A stretch of 11,198 nucleotides of DNA, taken from the NCBI GenBank assembly GCA_041676265.1, contig JBAYSE010000049.1, forward strand, positions 1-11,198, read 5' to 3'. This document shows positions 1 through 5,685 of this stretch, in pieces (within the stretch, counting starts at the first letter, position 1; the number at the start of each line of letters is the position of its first letter). This DNA is from DUOJ01 sp041676265. GTDB taxonomy: Bacteria; Spirochaetota; Spirochaetia; Sphaerochaetales; Sphaerochaetaceae. A model generated the notes under the pieces. That model was not told the origin of the DNA. It searched no databases and saw only the letters and a list, made by a program, of their open reading frames with translations. The translations under genes and the position numbers were made by a program.

Positions 1-977
1 AGGAGGGCAAAACGGAAAGCTCCCTCTAACCTGTCGAGTCGTTTAGCCCCCCAACTGAAACCGGCTACCGGTTGATACCCTTGCCCAAAACCAATCAAAG
101 CTGAGCCTAAAAACTGCATGGTACGTGAAACGATTGTCATAGCGGCAATCGCCGAGTCGCCATAGGGGGCCGAGCCTTTATTGAGGAATACCATCGAGAT
201 GCTGGCCAGACCTTGGCGATAAAAAGCCGGCATCCCCGTTGTGATGACCTCACGGTAGAGCCACCATTGCCAACGGAATTTGGTGATAGAGAGGGTGAGG
301 ATACTCCTCTTTCTAACGTAAAAAGAGAGGAGAATCATAAAGGAGACAAACTGACTAAAGACGGTAGCAATTGCCGCTCCCTTGATACCCATCTTAAAAC
401 CAAAAATTAGGATAGGGTCGAGTACAACGTTTAAAAAGGCGCCGACAACTATCCCCCGCATCCCCAGAACGGCATTCCCCTCAGCTCGCAGGTTGGTATT
501 CATCACAAAGGAGGCTGCCATAATAGGGGCACCTAAAAGGATTATTGAGCCGTAGTCTCTAGCGTAGGGGAGGATTGTCTCCGTTGAGCCCAAGAGCCTC
601 ATAAAAGGGTCTAGAAAAGAGAGGCCACCAATGAGGAGTAAACCCCCGATTCCCAAGGCTGTGAAGAACGTAGTCGAGAGAACCTGATTAGCCTTCTCAT
701 CTTCACGGGCACCTAAAAGGCGGGCAACAAAGTTTCCCGAACCCATCCCCAGTGTCATTCCAAGCGCTTGGATAATGCTCATCAGGGCAAAAACAACCCC
801 TACGGCACCACTGGCTTGGGTGCCTAAGCGGCTCACAAAGACAGTATCGGCCATGTTGTAAAAGGTGGTCACCAACATTGAGATAATCGTAGGCACCGAG
901 AGAGAAGTGATGAGCCTCGATACCGGGGTCTCTATCATCCGCGTGTAATTTTCTTCTACCGATACTCTTTTTGACAT
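1..977 (-). CDS. MATE family multidrug/cation efflux transporter, C-terminus cut by window edge
   Basis: Integral inner-membrane exporter of the MATE superfamily, which couples drug or metabolite efflux to a Na+ or H+ gradient. About 325 residues are visible from ATG 975-977, and the frame is open to the left edge. Family signs are the N-terminal ETPVSRLITSLSVPTIISMLVTT-type segment, the DTVFVSRLG loop after TM1, alternating hydrophobic segments, a NTNLRAEGN motif near residue 165, and QPVAGFSWGAKR near residue 305, which matches the second-half motif before TM9. The usual length is about 450 residues, so about 120 are missing. An AGGAG lies 16 bp upstream inside the end of the preceding methyltransferase gene; the spacing is long, but no closer in-frame start exists. 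It follows that gene by 10 bp and is probably cotranscribed with it. Substrate cannot be told. Family assignment is secure. Confidence 0.93.
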   Translation of the reverse strand, partial: MSKRVSVEENYTRMIETPVSRLITSLSVPTIISMLVTTFYNMADTVFVSRLGTQASGAVGVVFALMSIIQALGMTLGMGSGNFVARLLGAREDEKANQVLSTTFFTALGIGGLLLIGGLSFLDPFMRLLGSTETILPYARDYGSIILLGAPIMAASFVMNTNLRAEGNAVLGMRGIVVGAFLNVVLDPILIFGFKMGIKGAAIATVFSQFVSFMILLSFYVRKRSILTLSITKFRWQWWLYREVITTGMPAFYRQGLASISMVFLNKGSAPYGDSAIAAMTIVSRTMQFLGSALIGFGQGYQPVAGFSWGAKRLDRLEGAFRFAL

Positions 978-987
978 GGAAGACTTA

Positions 988-1770
988 CTATTGCTCCTTT
1001 TGATTGACCTGCGTAAACCAAACATGCATTAGTATGCCAAATGCAACGGAGACATTCAATGACCCTTTCGTCCCAAATAGGGGGATTGTCACGCGCCCCA
1101 AAGAGTCATCGGCAATTGCCAACATCGCCGGACTGACCCCCAATTCTTCTGAACCGACGATAACGACCCCCTCTTGGGGGAAGTTAAAAGTGTTCAGATC
1201 TCTCCCCCCGCTTTCGAGGGCAAAAACCGGTTGACCGGCCAATTCTTCGCTAAGCGCCTCTTCACGCATACTTTGCCATGGGATCCCTTTTTGACACCCG
1301 CGACCACTGCGTAGCGCCCGTGGATGCAGAGGGGACGCCGTTGGATCTATTAAATAGAATTGTTCTACCCCAAAAGAGTCGGCGCTTCTAAAGATAGAGC
1401 CGACGTTAAAAGGGGAGCGTAAGCGGTCGAGAACCACTTTAAAGGGGTAGATTAAACGCCCCTTTTGGTGCGGCCCGGCGTCTAAATGGAAGTCCCAGTC
1501 GCCCCTTTCTATCGAGAGGGTCTGTTGGAGTAAAAAAAGGGCATCCGACAGAGGCCAAAGAAACTCTTGCTCTAGGTCGATTGCTGCAAAGCGTCTTTTT
1601 ACCTCCTCATCGTCGACAGTTGAGGTGACAACCGCTATTAACCCTTTAAGATAAACAAGATCGATTGGCAAATTTTGAACTAACCGGTTTTGAAACTCCT
1701 CTAAAAGGCGCGCACACTTACGAATCTTTGTCCCTTGCGGCAGTGAGGAGAGCTTTTTGATGGTTATCAT
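988..1770 (-). CDS. SpoU/TrmH-family RNA 2'-O-methyltransferase
   Basis: SAM-dependent ribose 2'-O-methyltransferase of the SPOUT (trefoil-knot) class acting on rRNA or tRNA. The 260-residue product carries the three class motifs in its C-terminal half: motif 1 around 112-130 with N122 and R128 (FNVGSIFRSAD), motif 2 at 202-212 (VIVGSEELGV), and motif 3 at 229-243 (IPLFGTKGSLNVSVA, N239). The N-terminal about 105 residues resemble no substrate-binding domain that I recognise, so the target nucleotide is unknown and no gene symbol is given. The ATG overlaps the rsmI stop codon by four bases (ATGA), a sign of translational coupling. Pairing with rsmI suggests a ribosome-modification operon, with the MATE pump downstream. 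Family certain, substrate open. Confidence 0.93.
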   Translation of the reverse strand: MITIKKLSSLPQGTKIRKCARLLEEFQNRLVQNLPIDLVYLKGLIAVVTSTVDDEEVKRRFAAIDLEQEFLWPLSDALFLLQQTLSIERGDWDFHLDAGPHQKGRLIYPFKVVLDRLRSPFNVGSIFRSADSFGVEQFYLIDPTASPLHPRALRSGRGCQKGIPWQSMREEALSEELAGQPVFALESGGRDLNTFNFPQEGVVIVGSEELGVSPAMLAIADDSLGRVTIPLFGTKGSLNVSVAFGILMHVWFTQVNQKEQ

Positions 1771-2450
1771 GGGCGCTCCTTGGCCAAAACACAGATGGCA
1801 AACTCCCCCTTAATTGAGCTACGACTGGCAAAATCTTGGCTAATGGCAGCAGCGCTCCCTTCAATAAATTCTTCATAGACCTTAGTCATCTCGCGCCCCA
1901 CAATGAGGCGCCTAGCGCCTTCCAGGGAGGCCAGTTCGGCCAGTAATTTGACGACTCGAAAAGGCGATTCATAGAGGATAAAAGCTTCCCCGCGCTCTAG
2001 CAACTCTTCTAAGCGACGCCGTCGTTTACCCCCCTTAATGGGGAGAAAGCCCTCAAACAGGAGAGCTTTACCGGTAACCCCGGCTACCGAAGCTAGAGCC
2101 GTCAGAGCCGAGGGTCCCGGGATAGGGACAACCTTAATCCCGTTACTGCGGGCTAAGGAGACCACCTTTGCTCCGGGGTCACTCACTCCCGGCGTACCTG
2201 CGTCACTAAGGTAGGCCACACTGAGCCCCTCTAAAAGCAGTTTTACGATACCTTTAGCCGACTCCTCTTCGTTATGGGCGTGGCTCGCTAGGAGCCGTTT
2301 CCCACTGATTGCGTAGTGGTTGAGTAACTTGGCACTGTGCCGAGTATCTTCACAAGCGATGACATCAACTTCCTTCAGGATTCTAAGCGCCCTGTACGTA
2401 ATATCTTCCAAGTTTCCAATTGGTGAAGCCACCATGTAAAGTGTACCCAT
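1767..2450 (-). CDS. rsmI: 16S rRNA (cytidine-1402-2'-O)-methyltransferase RsmI
   Basis: Methylates the 2'-O of C1402 in the decoding centre of 16S rRNA using SAM; fold of the tetrapyrrole (cobalt precorrin) methylase family. Visible motifs are LYMVASPIGNLEDIT at the start, ACEDTRHSAKLL near residue 33, the glycine-rich SDAGTPGVSDPG near 82-93, IPGPSAL near 110, FEGFLPIKGGKRRRR, and ILYESPFR. From ATG 2448-2450 the product is 227 residues, shorter than E. coli RsmI (about 286), mainly at the C-terminus. A longer reading from TTG at 2522 adds 24 residues with no family counterpart, and that stretch holds the proposed PspF site, so the ATG is preferred. No good SD precedes it (only GGGG two bases away); a -10-like TACAAT six bases upstream suggests a very short leader. 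First gene of the rsmI/trmH-like/MATE operon. Confidence 0.95.
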   Translation of the reverse strand: MGTLYMVASPIGNLEDITYRALRILKEVDVIACEDTRHSAKLLNHYAISGKRLLASHAHNEEESAKGIVKLLLEGLSVAYLSDAGTPGVSDPGAKVVSLARSNGIKVVPIPGPSALTALASVAGVTGKALLFEGFLPIKGGKRRRRLEELLERGEAFILYESPFRVVKLLAELASLEGARRLIVGREMTKVYEEFIEGSAAAISQDFASRSSIKGEFAICVLAKERP

Positions 2451-2456
2451 GGCCCC

Positions 2457-2485
2457 ATTGTAGAGGTTAAATGGGCCATGTGCAA
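2457..2485 (-). promoter_or_regulatory. Possible sigma-70 promoter of the rsmI operon
   Basis: On the minus strand TTGCAC (2480-2485, weak -35) is followed after exactly 17 bp by TACAAT (2457-2462, 5/6 match to -10). The predicted start falls at about the rsmI ATG, giving a leaderless or nearly leaderless mRNA, which fits the lack of a clear SD. The -35 overlaps the edge of the proposed PspF site. An alternative -10, TAAAAT, lies inside that site. Pattern match only. Confidence 0.3.
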
Positions 2486-2501
2486 TGGTATATTTTACCA
2501 A
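2484..2501. promoter_or_regulatory. Candidate PspF upstream activating site of pspA1
   Basis: AATGGTATATTTTACCAA, an imperfect dyad (TGGTA-N5-TACCA). It begins 57 bp upstream of the -24 TGGCAC of pspA1. The pspF-pspA2 intergenic region holds an 18-bp element identical at 15 positions and starting 58 bp upstream of its own -24 box. Same sequence, symmetry and distance at two sigma-54 promoters is what an enhancer-binding protein site should show. Assignment to PspF is inference from the neighbouring gene. Confidence 0.7.
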
Positions 2502-2540
2502 TACCACCTCGATAACTCCCAATTACCCCTATTTTTGAGT

Positions 2541-2556
2541 TGGCACGTCAATTGCA
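2541..2556 (+). promoter_or_regulatory. Sigma-54 (-24/-12) promoter of pspA1
   Basis: TGGCACGTCAATTGCA fits the RpoN consensus TGGCAC-N5-TTGCW at every conserved position, with the invariant GG (2542-2543) and GC (2554-2555) separated by 10 bp. The start of transcription should be near 2566, leaving a leader of about 35 bases with AAGGAGAG at 2591-2598. Confidence 0.9.
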
Positions 2557-2601
2557 TTGTTATGTTGGTAACAAGTGTTAAAATAGATTGAAGGAGAGAT
2601 T

Positions 2602-3264
2602 ATGAAATTCTTTAAGAGATTGAGAGGGATTGTAAATGCCAACTTACATGCCAAACTCGATAAAATGGAAGACCCCGAGAAAATGATCCGTTTAATGCTC
2701 GCCGAGATGGAAGAGACCCTCATTGAAGCTAAAAGCTCCTGTGCCGAACGAATGGCCAATCGTGCCCTGATTGAGCAGGAGATAAATGCAGCTAAAGAGT
2801 TAAAGAAGCGCTGGGAGAAGCGCTCAGAACTCGCCGTCGATAAGGGTAAAGATGATTTAGCCCGCGAGGCGATTAGGGAGAAGAGTCGGATAACTGAGCG
2901 CTTAAATGTACTCACCGAGGAGCTTAAACAGATTAACTTCATTATTGATTCAATGGATGAACAGATTGCTAAGCTGGAGGCGAAGCGCTCAGAGGTCCGT
3001 GACAAACAACGCCTCTTAGTTCAAAGGGCTCACCATGCGCAAGAGAAGAAAAAGATGGTAGAGGCTCTGCGGGCAATCGACAGTCAATTGGGTTACAGGC
3101 GTTTTAGTGAACTGGAGGAGAAAATTGAAGCTCTGGAAGCCGAAGCAGAGATGGCCGGTTTCTCCTCGCTTAAAAATAATGAGAAAGAGTTCTCTAGGAT
3201 GGAAAGCGACAGCGCAGTAGAGAGCGAGTTGGCCCGCTTGAAAGCTAAGAAAGAGAAAGATTAA
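2602..3264 (+). CDS. pspA: Phage shock protein A (PspA/IM30 family), first copy
   Basis: Peripheral inner-membrane protein that, in the known Psp system, binds and inhibits PspF and on stress assembles on the membrane to limit proton leakage (ESCRT-III-like fold). At 220 residues it is close to E. coli PspA (222). It has the N-terminal amphipathic helix (KFFKRLRGIVNANLHAKL), the family hallmark EDPEKMIRLMLAEMEETL at 23-40, long heptad-rich coiled coil through about 150, and a typical C-terminal helix region with EALEAEAEMAGFSS and a SELARLKAKKEKD tail like that of E. coli. SD AAGGAGAG is five bases from the ATG. Its own sigma-54 promoter and no cotranscribed partner make it a monocistronic paralogue of pspA2. 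The stop codon overlaps that of convergent pspF (TTAA), so no terminator fits between them. Confidence 0.97.
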   Translation: MKFFKRLRGIVNANLHAKLDKMEDPEKMIRLMLAEMEETLIEAKSSCAERMANRALIEQEINAAKELKKRWEKRSELAVDKGKDDLAREAIREKSRITERLNVLTEELKQINFIIDSMDEQIAKLEAKRSEVRDKQRLLVQRAHHAQEKKKMVEALRAIDSQLGYRRFSELEEKIEALEAEAEMAGFSSLKNNEKEFSRMESDSAVESELARLKAKKEKD

Positions 3265-4253
3265 GAGTTCTCAATTTCCCCTTTATATTTCCGGTAGAGG
3301 CCTCTGAACTGGTCGTAGGTTAGCCCTAACAGTCTGGCGGCCTCTTTTTGGTTCCCGCCACTCTTTTTTAGCGCCCTGATTAAGAATGAGCGGTCTAATT
3401 CCTCCTTAGCCTCACTGTAGCGACTCAATTCATCTAAGCGGTTCCTTTTAAGGGACTCTTGGTGTGCTTGGTAGGGGTTCTTAAAAGGATTGAAGATCAC
3501 CTCGTTAATCTCTTGTTCCTCTGAGCGGTAGACTGAGCGCTCAATGACATTCTTCAGCTCACGCACATTGCCCGGCCAAGGGTAACTTCTTAGCTTCTCT
3601 TTCAAGGCTTCGCTGAAAAAGGGGGTCTGCTTCAAATTACACTCATGGGCCATCTTAGCGGCAAAGTATTCAGCTAATAAGATTATATCTTCCCCCCTCT
3701 CCCTTAGGGGAGGCAAGAACAACACTTCAAACGAAAGCCGGTCGAGAAGGTCCCGTTTAAACTTCCCCTCCTCAACCAAATCAAGGAGGTTTGTATTGGT
3801 GGCTCCCACAATCCGCACATCCACTTCGTGGGTAATTGAAGAGCCCAACCTCTCAAAAGTACCGTACTCCACCACCCGTAAAATTTTCTCTTGCACTTCC
3901 AGAGGAATGAGACCAATTTCATCGAGGAAGAGCGTTCCTCCTTGGGCCTCTTCAAAGCGCCCTTTACGGGCTTTACCGGCCCCCGTAAAGGCTCCGGCTT
4001 CGTAACCGAACAACTCACTCTCAATTAAAGAGGGTGGTAAAGCGGCACAGTTGACCGTTACAAGGTTGTTTTGCCAACGGGGGCTGAGGTAGTGGAGGCG
4101 TAAAGCCGCTAGTTCTTTACCGCTGCCCCGCTCCCCTATTAAAAGAACACTGCGATTAACTAAAGCCGCACGGCTTAACTCTTGCTGAAAGTTTAAGAAG
4201 ACTTCGCTCTCTCCCAAAGGGGTTTGACTGTAACCGGGTCGCTCTTCACTCAT
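3261..4253 (-). CDS. pspF: PspF, sigma-54 enhancer-binding activator of the psp genes
   Basis: AAA+ transcription activator that remodels sigma-54 polymerase at the psp promoters. Like E. coli PspF (325 residues) it has no receiver or sensor domain: the 330-residue product goes straight into the AAA+ domain. Visible are Walker A GERGSGKE (40-47), the sigma-54-contacting GAFTGA loop (87-92), Walker B GGTLFLDE (105-112, D111/E112), arginine-finger region FKRDLLDRLS (R167, R172), sensor II WPGNVRELKN (226-235), and a Fis-type HTH at about 297-325 (NQKEAARLLGLTYDQFRGLYRKY). RLHYLSPRWQ contains W60, equivalent to the E. coli W56 used for PspA inhibition. It is divergent from pspA2BC. No strong SD is seen, consistent with low expression, and the enhancer 19-36 bp upstream of the ATG would allow autorepression. 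Confidence 0.97.
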   Translation of the reverse strand: MSEERPGYSQTPLGESEVFLNFQQELSRAALVNRSVLLIGERGSGKELAALRLHYLSPRWQNNLVTVNCAALPPSLIESELFGYEAGAFTGAGKARKGRFEEAQGGTLFLDEIGLIPLEVQEKILRVVEYGTFERLGSSITHEVDVRIVGATNTNLLDLVEEGKFKRDLLDRLSFEVLFLPPLRERGEDIILLAEYFAAKMAHECNLKQTPFFSEALKEKLRSYPWPGNVRELKNVIERSVYRSEEQEINEVIFNPFKNPYQAHQESLKRNRLDELSRYSEAKEELDRSFLIRALKKSGGNQKEAARLLGLTYDQFRGLYRKYKGEIENS

Positions 4254-4271
4254 AGGTTTATTCTACCATAT

Positions 4272-4289
4272 AATGGTAAAATTGACCAA
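4272..4289. promoter_or_regulatory. Candidate PspF upstream activating site of pspA2BC, also pspF operator
   Basis: AATGGTAAAATTGACCAA matches the pspA1 element at 15 of 18 positions and starts 58 bp before the -24 TGGCAT of pspA2. It lies 19-36 bp upstream of the pspF ATG, where bound PspF would block its own promoter, as is known in E. coli. A second dyad, TACCAT-ATA-ATGGTA (4264-4278), overlaps it and could be an additional half-site pair. Confidence 0.7.
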
Positions 4290-4302
4290 ATCTTTTCTGA
4301 AA

Positions 4303-4321
4303 AAGGGGAAAACTTCCCCTT
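4303..4321. repeat. Perfect 8-bp inverted repeat between enhancer and promoter of pspA2
   Basis: AAGGGGAA-AAC-TTCCCCTT, followed on the minus strand by TTTC and preceded by an A-run on the plus strand. It sits between the enhancer and the -24 box, and there is no equivalent upstream of pspA1. It may be an operator for another factor, or an intrinsic terminator of minus-strand or of plus-strand (pspA1 read-through) transcripts. The function is not settled by sequence. Confidence 0.5.
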
Positions 4322-4329
4322 ATTCAACT

Positions 4330-4345
4330 TGGCATACTTCTTGCT
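4330..4345 (+). promoter_or_regulatory. Sigma-54 (-24/-12) promoter of pspA2-pspB-pspC
   Basis: TGGCATACTTCTTGCT fits TGGCAY-N5-TTGCW, with GG (4331-4332) and GC (4343-4344) 10 bp apart. Transcription should start near 4355, giving a short leader with AGGAG at 4371-4375. Confidence 0.9.
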
Positions 4346-4381
4346 CCTTGTTATACAAGAGAAAGAACTAAGGAGCTAAAT

Positions 4382-5002
4382 ATGGGAATTTTTTCACGTT
4401 TTATGGATATTGTTAACGCCAACATAAACGCTCTTCTCGACAAAGCCGAAGATCCTGAAAAGATGGTACGCCTAATGTTGCAAGAGGTTGAGGATACCCT
4501 CATTGAACTCAAAGCTTCGTGTGCCGCTGAAATGGGGAGAAAGGCCACTGCCGAACGGAAGCTTAGAGAGCAGGAAGAGATTATTCAACGGTGGCTAAAA
4601 CGGGCCGAGTTAGCCATCTCCAAAGCGAGAGATGACCTTGCCAGGGAAGCCCTTCTTGAAAAACGCCGCTCTCAAGAAGAGAGTGAGCGCCTCAAAGAGA
4701 GTGTGGCCTCTTTTGAGAAATCGGTTGCCCAATGTAAAGCCGATATTTCCCGTTTAGAGGAGAAGTTGACTTCCCTTCGCCTTAAACATCAGAGTATAGT
4801 AGAGGCGTCCCGTCAAGGTGAACGGGCTTCTGAAAATTTGCAGAAGAGCGCCGATGAACGCTTTGAGCGGATGGAGCAACAGCTCAACAGAATGGAGTGG
4901 GAGCGCTCTGTCAGTGATTTAGAGCAGCAGTTCTTTGACCTTGAGCAGATGGACGAGGTTGAAGAGGAGCTTGAGTTATTACGTAAGAAAGGTAAACAGT
5001 AG
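4382..5002 (+). CDS. pspA: Phage shock protein A (PspA/IM30 family), second copy, operon head
   Basis: Second PspA paralogue, 206 residues. The N-terminus (MGIFSRF-DIVNANINALL then AEDPEKMVRLMLQEVEDTLIELKASCA) is nearly the enterobacterial PspA sequence, including the amphipathic membrane helix. A coiled coil fills about 25-150. The C-terminal part is shorter than usual: the EAEAE-containing segment kept by the other copy is replaced by an acidic stretch (DLEQQFFDLEQMDEVEEELELLRKKGKQ). It heads an operon with pspB (two bases after its stop) and pspC, so this is the copy expected to take part in the PspBC-regulated switch on PspF. SD AGGAG is six bases from the ATG. Which of the two copies inhibits PspF cannot be read from sequence. 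Confidence 0.97.
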   Translation: MGIFSRFMDIVNANINALLDKAEDPEKMVRLMLQEVEDTLIELKASCAAEMGRKATAERKLREQEEIIQRWLKRAELAISKARDDLAREALLEKRRSQEESERLKESVASFEKSVAQCKADISRLEEKLTSLRLKHQSIVEASRQGERASENLQKSADERFERMEQQLNRMEWERSVSDLEQQFFDLEQMDEVEEELELLRKKGKQ

Positions 5003-5004
5003 AG

Positions 5005-5232
5005 ATGTTTGGCGATACTTTGATCACTATAGTAGCTATTGTCACCCCGTTCCTCTTTGTGGCTTGGATTGTTAACAGTGCAATGAAGGCTAAAGAGCGA
5101 CGCAGGGAGAGGGAGAGAGAGGCGCGCTACGGTGTGGGAGAGAAAGAACTGGAAAGGGAGTTGCGAGACTTAATTAGGCGCATTGAAAACTTAGAGATCA
5201 TTGCCCACAGTCGTCGCAATAATAAGGAATAG
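5005..5232 (+). CDS. pspB: Phage shock protein B
   Basis: Small inner-membrane protein that, with PspC, signals membrane stress to the PspA-PspF complex. The 75 residues contain one membrane segment (about 5-24, LITIVAIVTPFLFVAWIVNSA), then a strongly basic stretch KAKERRREREREAR and a C-terminal coiled coil (ELERELRDLIRRIENLE). That is the layout and length of E. coli PspB (74 residues), and the RIENLE-type end matches its RIQALE. It starts two bases after the pspA2 stop with only a weak SD, so translation is probably coupled; its stop TAG abuts the pspC ATG. Assignment rests on architecture and position more than on strong identity. Confidence 0.88.
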   Translation: MFGDTLITIVAIVTPFLFVAWIVNSAMKAKERRREREREARYGVGEKELERELRDLIRRIENLEIIAHSRRNNKE

Positions 5233-5574
5233 ATGAGGATGATAATGGCTACAAGAAAATTATATAGGTCCCGTAAGGGCAAAGTGTTTGGGGTTTGTCA
5301 GGGGATAGCCGATTGGAAAGAGCTACCCGTTGATGCATTGAGATTAATAGTGGGCATATCGATTTTGGTCACCGGGGTTTTTCCTGGAATTCTGATTTAT
5401 GCCCTAGTGGCCCTCTTTCTCCCTTTAGAACCCCTCTATAGAGAATCCTCACAGGGGACCAAAGAGAATCTACAAGAGATGTTTGAACGCCTTAAAAGGC
5501 GTGTTCAGGGAATGGAAGAGGAGATGTTTGATAAAGAGCGCGACTGGGACCAACGCTTTTATAACGGCGACTGA
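5233..5574 (+). CDS. pspC: Phage shock protein C (PspC domain)
   Basis: Inner-membrane stress sensor that works with PspB to relieve PspA inhibition of PspF. The 113-residue product has the PspC domain: RKLYRSRKGKVFGVCQGIADW, then LPVDALRLIVGISILVTGVFPGILIYALVALFLPL, one to two hydrophobic passes at about 36-68. A C-terminal coiled-coil tail of the proteobacterial type follows (NLQEMFERLKRRVQGMEEEM, ending WDQRFYNGD). E. coli PspC is 119 residues. The start is ambiguous: ATG 5233 directly after the pspB stop, or ATG 5245 with GAGGA five bases upstream, giving MATRKLYRS as N-terminus. The second fits the family slightly better. It is the last gene before a strong terminator. Confidence 0.94.
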   Translation: MRMIMATRKLYRSRKGKVFGVCQGIADWKELPVDALRLIVGISILVTGVFPGILIYALVALFLPLEPLYRESSQGTKENLQEMFERLKRRVQGMEEEMFDKERDWDQRFYNGD

Positions 5575-5589
5575 GAGCAACTCTTTGGG

Positions 5590-5622
5590 GAGGGGGGCAC
5601 TGCCTAGTGTCCTCTTTTTTTT
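5590..5622 (+). terminator. Intrinsic terminator of the pspA2BC operon
   Basis: A 12-bp stem with several G-U pairs (5' arm GAGGGGGGCACT 5590-5601, tetraloop GCCT, 3' arm 5606-5617) merges into a run of eight T (5615-5622). It begins 15 bases after the pspC stop and separates the psp operon from the MarR/ABC operon. Confidence 0.88.
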
Positions 5623-5628
5623 GGCTTC

Positions 5629-5657
5629 TTGACGAATTAAAAGAAAAACATTATTCA
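5629..5657 (+). promoter_or_regulatory. Possible promoter of the marR-ABC exporter operon
   Basis: TTGACG (5629-5634) is a 5/6 match to -35. At 17 bp follows TATTCA (5652-5657), only a weak -10. The operator palindrome begins at the end of this -10, the right place for steric repression. Confidence 0.35.
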
Positions 5658-5674
5658 TTAGGTAGCTAACTAAT
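5657..5674. promoter_or_regulatory. Candidate MarR operator
   Basis: ATTAGGTAGCTAACTAAT is an 18-bp palindrome with one mismatched pair (8 of 9 pairs). Size, AT-rich outer half-sites and position directly before the SD of a marR-family gene are typical for autoregulating MarR proteins. Ligand and binding are not shown by sequence. Confidence 0.72.
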
Positions 5675-5685
5675 TTGAGGAGAAG

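Noticed and set aside
213..410. 65-codon plus-strand open frame inside the MATE gene
   Set aside because: It overlaps the clear minus-strand transporter reading, is hydrophilic and featureless, and has no SD.
2451..2522. N-terminal extension of rsmI from TTG 2522
   Set aside because: The added 24 residues have no counterpart in RsmI, which normally begins close to the LYxVxxPIGNL motif, and the DNA holds a repeated regulatory element and promoter-like boxes.
2558..2573. TGTTA-N6-TAACA inverted repeat in the pspA1 leader
   Set aside because: Only five AT-rich pairs; too weak to call a regulatory hairpin, and the pspA2 leader (CTTGT-TAT-ACAAG 4347-4359) is only loosely similar.
2557..2584. 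Sigma-70-like TTGTTA-16-TAAAAT in front of pspA1
   Set aside because: Its start would fall at the SD (about 2591), leaving no usable ribosome site; the sigma-54 promoter is a far better match.
2529..3005. Long open frame (158 codons, Ser-rich) opposite pspA1
   Set aside because: It is a shadow of the pspA1 coding strand: composition follows the reverse of Glu/Lys/Arg-rich coiled-coil codons, there is no SD, and it would cover the sigma-54 promoter.
3704..4024. Open frames on both strands within pspF (3704-4024 minus, 3796-4005 plus)
   Set aside because: Both lie inside the AAA+ domain coding region, have no SD or domain, and reflect codon composition.
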